Position numbers and translations under genes: made by a program. A stretch of DNA of 61,351 bases from Saprospiraceae bacterium. Lineage in GTDB: Bacteria > Bacteroidota > Bacteroidia > Chitinophagales > Saprospiraceae. The stretch lies in contig JANQHF010000076.1 of assembly GCA_028282725.1 (NCBI GenBank), forward strand, positions 1 to 61,351, read 5' to 3'. Of this stretch, positions 17,672-27,600 are shown piece after piece (position 1 is the first letter of the stretch; each line of letters opens with the position of its first letter). A model generated the notes under the pieces. The model was given only the letters and a program-made list of their open reading frames with translations. It made no database searches and had not been told where the DNA came from.

Positions 17672-18547
17672 TCACACTTTTCTTACATAATGTTTGTCAA
17701 ACAAGCCGGAAGGCCGGAAATAAAGGACGATGACAATGATCAAGAAAGCCACTACCGATTTGAATTCAATCGAGATGTAAAAACCAAATAGATTCTCCAC
17801 AATTCCTAACAGAAATCCCCCGATGACCACACCGTACAAGCTCTTCATTCCGCCTAAGACCGCTGCGGCAAATCCTTTGAGAAGCGGGTCCCACATCATG
17901 GTTGGGTCCAAGGTAATCAAAGGAGCAACGAGGACACCTGCCGTGGCTCCGACAATGGAGCTTATACCGAAACTGATAGCGAGGATGCGGTCGGATGGAA
18001 TCCCATTCATGCGTGCGGCATTTACATTTTGCTGACAGGCCTTCATGGCAAGGCCCAATTTTGTTTTTTGGATCAACAGGTATATCAAAATTAAGACGAT
18101 TACGGCGATCAGGATCGTGACAAGGTTCAGTTCAGTAATGGCAAAGCTGTCCGTCTGGTACAAGACCTTGGATTCCGAAAAAGGCAGATTGATTTGTCTT
18201 TGATCGCTGCCCCATTTCCACCCGGCCAACCCGTACAACATCAATTGAAAACCGATGGTAATGACGATATAACTGAGAGGTGTCGGATCCTTGGCACGGC
18301 GTAGGAAGGCAAATTCGAGTAAGATGCCCAGCACGAAGGCAAAAGCTACGGTCAGCAGAATGGCCAGGGTAAAATTCATGCCAAAGCTGCTCAATGCCAC
18401 AAATGTCACATAGGTGGAAATCATAGCCATTTCACCCTGGGCAAAATTCGGGATCTCACTGGCTTTATAAGTAATACTCATCGCCAATGCCATCAGGGCA
18501 TAGATACTTCCGAAAACGAGGCTTGTTATGAGCAATTGGGCTAACAT
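17672..18547 (-). CDS. livH: Liv-type ABC transporter permease (LivH)
   Basis: A 291-residue inner-membrane permease with about eight hydrophobic helices. It carries the family pattern ALMALAMSITYKASEIPNFAQGEMA near the N-terminus and GAAVLGG-like GFAAAVLGGMKSLYGVVIGG near the C-terminus. It forms the channel with LivM. It ends next to livG, and a 129-base gap with a hairpin separates it from livM. Substrate unknown. Confidence 0.92.
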   Translation of the reverse strand: MLAQLLITSLVFGSIYALMALAMSITYKASEIPNFAQGEMAMISTYVTFVALSSFGMNFTLAILLTVAFAFVLGILLEFAFLRRAKDPTPLSYIVITIGFQLMLYGLAGWKWGSDQRQINLPFSESKVLYQTDSFAITELNLVTILIAVIVLILIYLLIQKTKLGLAMKACQQNVNAARMNGIPSDRILAISFGISSIVGATAGVLVAPLITLDPTMMWDPLLKGFAAAVLGGMKSLYGVVIGGFLLGIVENLFGFYISIEFKSVVAFLIIVIVLYFRPSGLFDKHYVRKV

Positions 18548-18676
18548 AAGAAGGCTAAGTCTAAGTTTAAGATTAGGTCTAAGTACGTTTTATGTTTCAT
18601 TCAATCAATCATCCCGTAATTTCGCAAAGCGAAACGTCGGGACAATCATTCAATCATTCGTCCATTCCATCATTGT
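18548..18676. repeat. livM-livH spacer with hairpin and short direct repeats
   Basis: This unusually long gap inside the otherwise compact Liv run contains a strong stem (18612-18642): TCCCG…TTTCGC-aaa-GCGAAA…CGGGA. It also has ATTCAATC-type repeats on either side and repeated taagtctaag stretches (18551-18590). It may be an inserted REP-like element or a stem that sets relative expression of the two permeases; it is not followed by a clear T-run in the transcribed direction. Confidence 0.55.
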
Positions 18677-19726
18677 TCAAAAAGGCCATCTCTTCCAATA
18701 TATCCTGATTCTCAACCAAATACCGTATAATCCCAAAGGCTCAAACAGAACGATGAGGATCAGGATCAACCCCGTCAGCACCCATGATATATTCGTAATA
18801 CCGGTTGGCATCATGAAGGCTTCCGAAAATTGTTGCAACAACGGACCGATAACAGGGATATCCGGGACATTTTGTAATTGCAGGTTTAAATAGGTCATTA
18901 CCACTGCCCCTAGAATGGATCCGGTGATAAAGCCCAAACCACCAATCACCACGATGGCCAGGAAGTTGATCGACAATATAAAAGTGAATAGCGTCGGATT
19001 TATAAAGCCCAGGTACAAGGCCCAAAGAGAGCCTGCAACACCGGCATAAAAAGCACTGATGGCAAAGCTATAGAGCTTATAGCGCGTGATATTTACACCG
19101 ATAGCCGAAGCCGCAATATCGCTGTCGCGTATTGCCTGGAAACTTCTTCCGATCCGGCTTTTTAAGATATTTCTCGCAACGAATACCGATATTATCGTTA
19201 TGATCAGGATCACGTAATACAGGGATCGGTCGTAATTTAGCCCGGTCCATGTGAGGTTGATCTTGGGTACTGAAAAACCCATTCGCCCCCCTAAAAAGTC
19301 CATGCGGCCAATGATTATGGTCACTGCCAGTCCGAATGCTAACGTGGCTATTGCAAGATAAGGGCCCTCCAGTTTTAACGAGGGAATACCTAGTAGCAAA
19401 CCAAAGAATCCCGCGGCGATTGCAGCGGCAATCAGTGCAACAATGAAGGGAACACCACTCTTTAATAACAAGACAGTCGTATATGCACCAATGGCAACGA
19501 ATCCTGCATGACCGAGTGAAATCTGACCGGTGTTGCCGATCAACAAATTCAGACCCAGGGCCACGATGATATTGACGGCCATCAAATTAAATACCGTCAG
19601 GTAGTAGGCTTTGACCAGGAAGGGATATGAAAAAAGGAAAAGCAGTAGAACTACACACCAAAAGAGCTGGACCTTATTTCGGAATAGTTGTATATCCTCG
19701 AAATAGTCCGTCTTTAGATCGCGCAT
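18677..19726 (-). CDS. livM: Liv-type ABC transporter permease (LivM)
   Basis: A 349-residue permease with about ten hydrophobic segments. It has the LivM hallmark LIGNTGQISLGHAGFVAIGAY and further GLLLGIPSLKLEGPYLAIATLAFG, then FQAIRDSDIAASAIGVN. It is the first gene of the permease/ATPase/ligase run on the minus strand. The start at 19726 gives a 25-residue cytoplasmic part before the first helix. The two genes upstream belong to another functional group, 79 bases away, so this run may have its own promoter. Confidence 0.93.
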   Translation of the reverse strand: MRDLKTDYFEDIQLFRNKVQLFWCVVLLLFLFSYPFLVKAYYLTVFNLMAVNIIVALGLNLLIGNTGQISLGHAGFVAIGAYTTVLLLKSGVPFIVALIAAAIAAGFFGLLLGIPSLKLEGPYLAIATLAFGLAVTIIIGRMDFLGGRMGFSVPKINLTWTGLNYDRSLYYVILIITIISVFVARNILKSRIGRSFQAIRDSDIAASAIGVNITRYKLYSFAISAFYAGVAGSLWALYLGFINPTLFTFILSINFLAIVVIGGLGFITGSILGAVVMTYLNLQLQNVPDIPVIGPLLQQFSEAFMMPTGITNISWVLTGLILILIVLFEPLGLYGIWLRIRIYWKRWPF

Positions 19727-19805
19727 TGAGTCAGGTCAGATGATTCCAAACATCTAATCTAACCAATTATTGTGGCATTAAAGTGTGCACTTCCTATCTT
19801 CTTGG

Positions 19806-20273
19806 TTAAGATTGATGATATGCCTGGTTATGTATCAACGTGGCACCACAATCAGGACAAGCAGTGGCAGATCCTGCTCCACCGGCATGACCATTCGGGC
19901 AGATATAATGCCAGACTCCTGCAGCATTTTGTGCCGGGGCCTGCATAGCCGGCGCCGGTGTTTGTGGGTTGGTTGCCTGTTGCTGAGTGTGCCAGGCCGC
20001 ATTGTGCGCCAGAGTTGCTCCACAAGTGATACAAGTACCCTGTGCATCCGAACCTCCTTCCAAATGGCCGTTAGGACAGATATAATGCATAACTCTTTCG
20101 CCTACTGATCCTGCAGGCACAACAGGTGTTTGTGTTCTCGCCTGGTTGGCATTAATCTGATCCTGGGTTAAGACTGGTGCCGGTCTTTGGGGTGATTCGC
20201 CTTTGCAACTCTGAAGAAGAGCCGCACACAATAATACCTTTATTGAGATGAACAATAAATACTTAAGATTCAT
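19806..20273 (-). CDS. Lipoprotein with two zinc-ribbon-like CPNGH repeats
   Basis: A 155-residue secreted protein: leader ending LLQSC (Cys23 likely lipidated), a Pro/Gln/Thr-rich linker, and two near-identical ~35-residue repeats of the form YICPNGH…G…C..CGATL.HN.A.H, separated by a second Pro/Ala-rich linker. Each repeat has three Cys and several His and could bind one metal ion. The start codon overlaps the stop of the upstream TIM-barrel gene (ATGA), implying translational coupling. No established function; it might be a metal or redox accessory of the oxidoreductase cluster. Confidence 0.75.
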   Translation of the reverse strand: MNLKYLLFISIKVLLCAALLQSCKGESPQRPAPVLTQDQINANQARTQTPVVPAGSVGERVMHYICPNGHLEGGSDAQGTCITCGATLAHNAAWHTQQQATNPQTPAPAMQAPAQNAAGVWHYICPNGHAGGAGSATACPDCGATLIHNQAYHQS

Positions 20274-21229
20274 GATAGAGCTTTTCCGACTTTTATTAAA
20301 AGATCTCTGGTTGCAATAATACCTTCTTCTTCTGACAATTCCCGTCCTTCGTACTCAATTCCTACATATCCCTTGTAGCCAAAGTCCTTTACAATCTTCA
20401 TCATCTTCATATAATCCGTATGCTTTTCATCTCCGTTCTCGTCAAAGTCATGTGATTTGGCACTGACGGCCTTAGCATAAGGCATCATTTCTTTAACTCC
20501 CTGATACCGATCATATTCTTCCAGGCAATTCCAATTTTCCCTTTTCAGGCAAAAATTGCCGAAATCCGGAAGTGTACCGCAATTTTTCATGTCGACCTGC
20601 TTCATCACATCCGCCAACCAACCTCCGTCACTTGAAAAACCTCCGTGGTTTTCAACAATAACGTTGATATCTTCTTTGGATGCATATTCTGCCAGTGATC
20701 CCAGACCGTCTACTGCAGCTTTGCTCACTTCTTTCCGGCTGCCCTGGCCATAAGCATTGACACGAATGCTGTGACAACCCAAATACTTTGCCGCATTTAC
20801 CCACTTGTAGTGATTTTCAACTGCGGTCTGACGTCTGCCCGAATCAGGATCACCCAATCCTCCTTCTCCATCTACCATGATCAACAATTGATGGACATCG
20901 GCCTCAGCTGCTCTTTCGTTCATTTGAGTCAGGTAGGCAGTGTCCTCGGCCTTGTCCTTAAAAAATTGATTGACATACTCTACCCCGTCAATTCCCAGGC
21001 TTCTCGTCTTTGCAGCAAAATCCAGGTGATCCAATCTCTTTTCAAATAAAGCCTTATGAAAACTCCATTGGGCCAAAGAAAGTTTAAAGAACATTGCACT
21101 CCCTGGTGTCTGTACGGATGAGGCCGTTTTTGATGAACAAGCTGTGGTCAGGCTTACAGAGGTAAGACCTGCGGTCAGAACAGCCGCCTTTTTTAGGAAA
21201 ATGCGTCTTGTGTCTATGATCATATTCAA
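20270..21229 (-). CDS. Tat-exported sugar phosphate isomerase/epimerase-like TIM barrel
   Basis: A 319-residue protein with a twin-arginine leader ([12 protein letters not shown] then a hydrophobic stretch and a Cys) and an AP-endonuclease-2/xylose-isomerase-like TIM barrel. The barrel strands carry the usual acidic/His metal ligands ([28 protein letters not shown]). Exported members of this family in Bacteroidota act on oxidised (3-keto) sugars or keep unknown roles. It is in a five-gene run with a GMC oxidoreductase, its small subunit and a second TIM barrel, so a role in periplasmic sugar oxidation is likely. Exact reaction not known. Confidence 0.85.
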   Translation of the reverse strand: MNMIIDTRRIFLKKAAVLTAGLTSVSLTTACSSKTASSVQTPGSAMFFKLSLAQWSFHKALFEKRLDHLDFAAKTRSLGIDGVEYVNQFFKDKAEDTAYLTQMNERAAEADVHQLLIMVDGEGGLGDPDSGRRQTAVENHYKWVNAAKYLGCHSIRVNAYGQGSRKEVSKAAVDGLGSLAEYASKEDINVIVENHGGFSSDGGWLADVMKQVDMKNCGTLPDFGNFCLKRENWNCLEEYDRYQGVKEMMPYAKAVSAKSHDFDENGDEKHTDYMKMMKIVKDFGYKGYVGIEYEGRELSEEEGIIATRDLLIKVGKALS

Positions 21230-21245
21230 ATTGTTTTCAACGTCC

Positions 21246-21767
21246 TTATGCCCATGCTTTTCCTACCTCTGCCAAATCGATACATCCCCGCCATTCTCCG
21301 GGTATGGGATCAAAGGCCAGCACCTGGGTAGCCCCGATTTCAGAGGAAAAGAAACCCTGGCATGTCATACCTCGTAAGACTTCGAATACATTTGGTTGTC
21401 CTTCTTCGCTTTCAATAGATGTAAGGTAGTCTTCCTTTCGTTCCTGGCTCATTTTGCTGAATCCGTCCTTCCGGATTTGAGACAGGGCAGTCTTGAACAT
21501 TTCACTTTCCTCTTGTGAAAAGTTGTCACGTACCGATTGATCCATCCATTCATGAATGCCGGCTTCCCGGGCACCGGGTGTATCCGTCGCAGGAATAATG
21601 GTTTCTACGATGTCTCCCAACAGCGCGACATTGTCATCTCCCAGGAAGGTAGTCCCACTATCGGCAGGTGCTGTACTGCAACTACTGACAATGGCAGCTA
21701 TTGTTCCGGCGGAAAGTCCACATCCTGCAAGGAATACCGAGGTTTGGATTGCTTGTCTTCTCTTCAT
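21246..21767 (-). CDS. Gluconate 2-dehydrogenase subunit 3 family protein
   Basis: A 173-residue protein with a twin-arginine leader ([15 protein letters not shown]) and the PF13618 pattern: [28 protein letters not shown], ending [16 protein letters not shown] with [14 protein letters not shown]. In known enzymes this small subunit pairs with a GMC-type FAD subunit and is needed for its Tat export and activity. The GMC gene lies directly upstream (10-base gap), which fits such a pair. Confidence 0.88.
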   Translation of the reverse strand: MKRRQAIQTSVFLAGCGLSAGTIAAIVSSCSTAPADSGTTFLGDDNVALLGDIVETIIPATDTPGAREAGIHEWMDQSVRDNFSQEESEMFKTALSQIRKDGFSKMSQERKEDYLTSIESEEGQPNVFEVLRGMTCQGFFSSEIGATQVLAFDPIPGEWRGCIDLAEVGKAWA

Positions 21768-21777
21768 GGGTGAATTT

Positions 21778-23484
21778 TTAAATGTTCATTTTTTTCAACT
21801 CCCTGACCGCATGGTCAGCGGCTCTCGCTGTCAGTGCCATGTAAGTCAGAGATGGATTTTGATTAGCAGCGGAAGTCATACATGCGCCATCAGTGACATA
21901 GACGTTGGGCACTGCATGTATGGCATTCCATTTATTCAAGACAGACGTTTTGGGATCGCGGCCCATACGCGCTGTACCCATTTCGTGGATTCCCTTACCA
22001 GGATTCGAATTATTCTCATATACTGACACATCTTTGAATCCTGCAGCCTCCAACATTTCGGCAGCCTGGGTCTGCATGTCCTTTCGCATATTGAGCTCGT
22101 TTTCCTTCCATCCTACATCAAAATCTACTGCAGGAAGCCCCCATTTGTCCAATTTGTCATAACGGAGCGTCATCTTGTTGTCATGATAGGGTAGACATTC
22201 TCCAAAAGCAGTCAGATTCATTCCCCAGGTTCCGGGTTGGGAAAGTTCTTCTTTGAGTGCCTTACCAATTTTCGCTTCGGCAGGTCTCCACCACCCGGCT
22301 CGCATCCCACCTCCCTGGTATCCGTATCCCCTGATGAAATCTTTGTGTTGCGATGCTTTGTCAATATTCCTGAAACGAGGGATATATATTCCATTCGGTC
22401 TTCTGCCCTTATAATATTTATCATCAAATAAGTCTGTCTGGGCTCTTGCTCCGATCTGGAAATGATGATCCATAAGGTTATGACCCAACTCGCCGGAATC
22501 ATTTCCAATTCCATCCGGAAACCTGTCGGACTTGGAATTCATCAGGATAGAAGCGGTTGGGATGGCAGATGCGCACACAAAAATAATCTTGGCATAGAAT
22601 TCCAGATTCTCCAGGGTTTCGGTATCAATGACCTGTACCCCGGTTGCCTTCTGCGTCTGGTCATCATATATGATGGAATGAACGGTAGAAAAAGGTCTTA
22701 GCGTCAAATTTCCGGTAGCTGCTGCAGCTGGAATTGTCGAAGCATTTGAACTGAAGTATGCTCCATAAGGGCATCCCCTGATGCACCGATTCCTGAATTG
22801 ACAATTGCCTCTTCCATTATGACCTCCCTGTTTGGTAATGTGAGCCACGCGACCCACCATGAGCAGTCGATCATCGTAGATTTGAGCCATTTTTTGTCTC
22901 ATATGATCCTCCACACATGTCAGTTCCATGGCCGGCTGGAAAACGCCATCCGGTGTTTGTGGATGCCCGACATTCTGGCCACTGACACCGATGTATTCCT
23001 CCACGTAATCATACCATGGCTTTATATCCCTGTACCTGATGGGCCAGTCAACGGCAATTCCATCCGTTGCATTTGCAGAAAAATCAATATCACTCAGTCG
23101 ATAACTCTGTCGTCCCCATAATAGGGATCTTCCACCGACGTGATATCCCCTGATCCAATCAAAAGGTTGGGTCTCATAGTAAGGATGCTCTGTGTCTTTG
23201 ACCCACCAGTGTCTGGTGAATTGGGTGACAGTATAACCGGTTCTTCTTTGTTTTGGATAATCTTTCCACTCTTCCTCGGTGAGTTGTCCCCTGTTCGGCA
23301 CATCCCAGGTCTCGAGTGTGGCAGTAGGGTAGTCACCGTGTTTAACGTCCCTGCCTCGTTCCAACACCAGGACTTTCAATCCTTTTTCTGTCAATTCCTT
23401 GGCAGCCCATCCTCCGCTGATTCCCGAGCCTACGATGATAGCATCATAGGTGACGCTATCCTTTCCTTGTGAATTAAAATACAT
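21778..23484 (-). CDS. GMC family FAD oxidoreductase (membrane/periplasmic sugar dehydrogenase large subunit)
   Basis: A 568-residue GMC oxidoreductase with the FAD motif AIIVGSGISGGWAAKEL (residues 15-31), GGRSLLWGRQSYR, and a C-terminal catalytic pair within HEMGTARMG and AANQNPSLTYMAL. It has no signal of its own and would be exported with its small subunit. Close relatives oxidise sugars at C2 or C3 (gluconate/glucoside dehydrogenases) with electrons passed to cytochrome c or quinone. The two flanking TIM-barrel isomerase genes favour a sugar 3-dehydrogenase pathway, which is inference. Confidence 0.92.
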   Translation of the reverse strand: MYFNSQGKDSVTYDAIIVGSGISGGWAAKELTEKGLKVLVLERGRDVKHGDYPTATLETWDVPNRGQLTEEEWKDYPKQRRTGYTVTQFTRHWWVKDTEHPYYETQPFDWIRGYHVGGRSLLWGRQSYRLSDIDFSANATDGIAVDWPIRYRDIKPWYDYVEEYIGVSGQNVGHPQTPDGVFQPAMELTCVEDHMRQKMAQIYDDRLLMVGRVAHITKQGGHNGRGNCQFRNRCIRGCPYGAYFSSNASTIPAAAATGNLTLRPFSTVHSIIYDDQTQKATGVQVIDTETLENLEFYAKIIFVCASAIPTASILMNSKSDRFPDGIGNDSGELGHNLMDHHFQIGARAQTDLFDDKYYKGRRPNGIYIPRFRNIDKASQHKDFIRGYGYQGGGMRAGWWRPAEAKIGKALKEELSQPGTWGMNLTAFGECLPYHDNKMTLRYDKLDKWGLPAVDFDVGWKENELNMRKDMQTQAAEMLEAAGFKDVSVYENNSNPGKGIHEMGTARMGRDPKTSVLNKWNAIHAVPNVYVTDGACMTSAANQNPSLTYMALTARAADHAVRELKKMNI

Positions 23485-23493
23485 CTTCTTTTC

Positions 23494-24381
23494 TTATACG
23501 GTTATATTACAAATGTCAATTCCTTGTTTGAGCGATCTGATAGCATTACCCCTGGAGGGGATGAACTCCTGTGCGACGTACCCGTCATAGCCGGTTTCTG
23601 CAATTGCTTTCATGATCGCCGGATAATACAGTTCTTGCGTTTCATCGATTTCATTTCGACCGGGTACACCTCCCGTATGATAGTGGCTGATGTATTTGTG
23701 ATTGTCCCGGATCGTTCGGATGACATCTCCTTCCATGATTTGCATATGGTAAATGTCATATAACAATGTGAAGTTGGGAGAGCCAATCTTTTCGACCAAT
23801 TGTACGCCCCATTCGGTGTGGTCACACATATAGTCGGCGTGATCCACTTTGCTATTGAGCAATTCCATGACGATCTTGACGCCGTGCTTCTCTGCTTCCC
23901 TGACCACCGGATCCAAACCCACAGCACAGTTTTCCATGCCGTCCTCATCCGAGATGGCACCGCGATTCCCGGAGAAGCATATGATTTGAGGAATTCCTTT
24001 ATCAGCAGCATCGGGGATGATTTCCATCATTTCTTTTCGGGCTTGATCGTGATATTGGGGATCGTTGAAACCCTTCGTGATACCCAGGGATGAGCCGAAT
24101 GAAATTGCACAAGACAGTCCCCGGCTCAAAACCACGTCCCATTCGTTAGGGTTCAGTAATTCCACTGATTGTATACCCAGGTCTTTGCATTGGTCAGCAA
24201 ATTCTTCCAGGGGAATCCTGGAATAGCACCATCTGCAGACCGAGTGGTTGATCGCAGAAGATAAATCTATCTGATTCGATGATGAGTGCTCACCTTTGTT
24301 ATGTCCCATAAGAGATTGCGCTCCCATGATGGTACCGGCAGTCGCTCCACCCAGGGTATTGATTAAATGACGGCGATTCAT
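23494..24381 (-). CDS. Tat-exported hydroxypyruvate-isomerase-like TIM barrel protein
   Basis: A 295-residue sugar isomerase/epimerase-like protein. The frame is open to 24480, but the ATG at 24379-24381 begins a clean Tat-type leader (MNRRHLINTLGGATAG), so this start is preferred. The barrel shows hydroxypyruvate-isomerase family motifs: VMELLNSK, LLYDIYHMQIMEGD, ISHYHTGGVPGRNEID and GYDGYVAQEFIP, with the Glu/Asp/His/Glu metal set. It is the first gene of the five-gene cluster. The exported form argues against a role in hydroxypyruvate metabolism; a 3-keto-sugar substrate is more likely. Confidence 0.85.
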   Translation of the reverse strand: MNRRHLINTLGGATAGTIMGAQSLMGHNKGEHSSSNQIDLSSAINHSVCRWCYSRIPLEEFADQCKDLGIQSVELLNPNEWDVVLSRGLSCAISFGSSLGITKGFNDPQYHDQARKEMMEIIPDAADKGIPQIICFSGNRGAISDEDGMENCAVGLDPVVREAEKHGVKIVMELLNSKVDHADYMCDHTEWGVQLVEKIGSPNFTLLYDIYHMQIMEGDVIRTIRDNHKYISHYHTGGVPGRNEIDETQELYYPAIMKAIAETGYDGYVAQEFIPSRGNAIRSLKQGIDICNITV

Positions 24382-24524
24382 TAGACATGCATTTAAACCT
24401 GCCAAGATAGATTTTTTTATATCAATCCTTTGTGCAGTGCAGGGAATTGTTGCCGGGAGCGACCGGGTGGCTTTAAGCAATCCCCCTGCCTAAAGCCGCT
24501 CCGTGGATTTATACCTGAAATCAG

Positions 24525-24552
24525 TTATAATTAATAGTTTAATTAATTATAA
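24525..24552. promoter_or_regulatory. Perfect 11-bp inverted repeat, AT-rich, upstream of giant secreted protein
   Basis: ttataattaat and attaattataa flank agttta, forming a 28-base palindrome 53 bases upstream of the start at 24605. A GGCTTTA/TAAAGCC hairpin lies just before it (24469-24497). The palindrome could be a regulator site or part of the promoter; no protein can be assigned. Confidence 0.35.
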
Positions 24553-24604
24553 TATGTATCTTGTGATTTGTTTAATCGATTAACGCGCTTAGTAACAAAC
24601 TACA

Positions 24605-27600
24605 ATGATGAAAACGATCCTTTCTGTTGCACTGTTCGTGCTATGTTTTTCCTTTGAAAGCTATGCGAATGTTCACAATCCCGCAGCATGTATCACAGCC
24701 ATTGACATTGCATGCGGTGCGGATCTACCCAATCAGACGAATATTGGATTTTCCAACATGCTGGAAAGCTATGATTGCTCAGGCATCAACCTGGTTACTG
24801 GCTATACCGGGCAAGAGAGAATTTATGAAATCACGGTAACCATAAAGCAACAATATGATATTCGATTAGGAGGGGTCAATGATCCCGAATTGAACTTCGA
24901 TCTGTTTCTGATGAGTGCAAACTGTGAGACGGGAAGTTGTATCATGTCGAGTACGAATAGTGACAACTTGTCCGAACGTATACTTGCCACCTTGAATCCG
25001 GGTACTTACTTCCTCATTGTTGATACCTGGGAGGCAGAATTAGGAAATTTTGATTTAAGCATTATGTGTGAACCCATTCCCGGCCCCATTTCCTGTGAAG
25101 ATGCCATACCGTTGGGATGTGGGAATACCGGGAGCGGAAATACCTGGGGTCTGGAGAGCAATTTCAATGCAAGAATATACAACTGCTATGGAGGAACCGG
25201 CACCTACAACGGGCCAGATGAATTATATGTAATCGATAAAAGAAGGTCTTCGGATCGAATCATGCTCACCCTGGAAACCGACGATCCGAATATGAATATA
25301 TTTTTGGTCACCCAATGTACGCCGGATGCCTTCAGCTGTGTTGCTTCCGGGCAGCATTACAAATATGGCAGATTCATTGATGAAGGAGATTTAGGACTGC
25401 CGGCAGGAGAATATTATGTCATTGTCGATGGAAGAAATAGTGCAACGGATGCCGAGTACTTATTGACTTATACTTGCTCGTCATTTGATTTTAGTGATGC
25501 GGAAGAATTGCGATGTGGTCGCCCGAAAAGGGATCAATCCTTGTACTCCGAAGGAAATCAAAAAGGTCTTTATCGTTGTATGGGTCCTTCCGAACCGTGG
25601 TATGGTGGAGGTGAGCGGATATACTTTTTCGACCTTGCGGAAACAACTGATATACAATTAAAATTGTCGGGTGCAAGTTACCCGTTGGAGACAAGGATGT
25701 TCTTGTTCCGACCCGGAATATCGCATCCTGTGTGTATTTCGGCAGGGGAAAGAGACGGAGGCAGACAATTTATCAACCGTATCCTTGATCCCGGTAGATA
25801 TTACGTTGTTATTGATCACCAAAATGGTGGTGAATTCGACCTTGTTTTAACCGGATGTGATTGTGATCCTGATGCCATCCTGATCTGCGATCAACCTCTT
25901 AATGATTCCAATGCCGGCGGAAGCGATGACGTACAGTACACTGCTGGCGAATGCAGTTCACAACCTTTGCGCATTGATGCACAGGATCGAATATACCAGT
26001 TTACGGCACCGGAATCCCAGGAATATACATTCCGCTTATATAATCTGGAAAAAGATCTTGGGCTTTTCATTTTTGATGATTGTCGAGATGAAAACACTTG
26101 CCGGGCTTTTAGCAATAAAAAAGGAGATGACAGGATCCGAATCTTTCTTTCTGCCGGAGAGACGGTTTTTGTTGTAGTGGACGGCATTGCGAAGGCGGTC
26201 ACATCAAATTATACGGTCTCGGTCAACTGCAGTCCTTTCGACGACAGGGATGATGACGGAATTGCCGATGTGAATGATAATTGCCCGGATGATCCAAATC
26301 CGGACCAGGCAGACAATGAAGGTGATGGGACTGGGGATATTTGCGATCCAGATGATGACAATGACGGAACACCCGACTTCCAGGACTGTTTTCCATTTGA
26401 TGGTACAAGGTCTTTTTCCATAGGTGATCATTGTGACGACGGGAATCCATCTACTGCAGATGATCGATTTGCGGAAGACTGTTTTTGTATTGGAAGGCCG
26501 GATCGTGATATGGATGGTACGCCGGATGAAGATGATAACTGTCCCGATAATGCCAACCCTGATCAATTGGATACGGATGGAGATGGAATGGGCGACGTCT
26601 GTGATGATGATGATGACAATGACGGGCTTCCGGATGTTCAGGATTGTTATCCGCTTGACCCCGCGATACAGCTACAAGTAGGAGATGCCTGTGATGATGG
26701 TCTCACCACAACTGTAGGTGATACTGTAAATGAAGATTGTATCTGTACGGGTCGTTCTGATCGCGATGAAGATGGTGTGGCAGATGAAGATGATAATTGT
26801 CAGGATGATGCAAATGCTGATCAGGCCGATAATGATGGAGATGGAATGGGCGACGTCTGTGACGATGATGATGATAACGACGGTGTTCCTGATGCCCTGG
26901 ATTGCGATTCATTTGATCCGAACGTGGTCATTGCAATTGGTGATCCGTGCGACGACGGCAATCCTCAAACGATGAATGACAGGATTGGCTTCAATTGTAT
27001 TTGTCAGGGAGAAATAGAAGAACCACTTCATTTGAGCGTAGGGAGCACATCCGGGGCAGCAGGTGAAGAAGTTTGTTTTGATATAACCACGAATAATTTT
27101 AAAGATGTTTCATCTGCGTCATTTTCAATCGTACTGGACAATGATGTTGCGAAAATATTAAGTGTTACGAATGTGGGGTTCACTGGGGGCACTTTCACCG
27201 GAAGTGGGTGTGTTCCGCTGACCTCATCGGGTACTGCGACAGGATCATTGTCGAGCTACGGTGGATTTGCGGTTTGGACGGCGGATCCTGGTACTTCGTT
27301 GAATTTGAATGACGGTACTGTCCTGGTTGAAGTTTGTGCCGAAATTTTACCCTCTGCACAAGACAAGGCATCAGCATTTATTTCAGATGCCATCCGTGAT
27401 GCCGCCTTCTTTGACAGAAATGCGGATCCGATTCCTCTGACAACGAGTTCCGGACAAGTATGTCGTTTGACACCAGCTGTAAATACAATGAATATCGAAG
27501 GAACCGTGATGAACATTGCGTCCATTGGAATGGACGAAGTACAAGTGGGCTTATCTGGAGATATGCAAAACGAAATGCTGACAGATAAACAAGGATCATA

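Noticed and set aside
14260-19726. A true leucine/isoleucine/valine importer
   Set aside because: The Liv names are family labels; the linked acyl-CoA ligase argues for another substrate, and no ligand residues could be judged.
26204-26566. Long open frames antisense to the thrombospondin repeats
   Set aside because: They arise from the GAT/GAC-rich repeats on the other strand and are compositionally odd (His/Ile/Arg rich).
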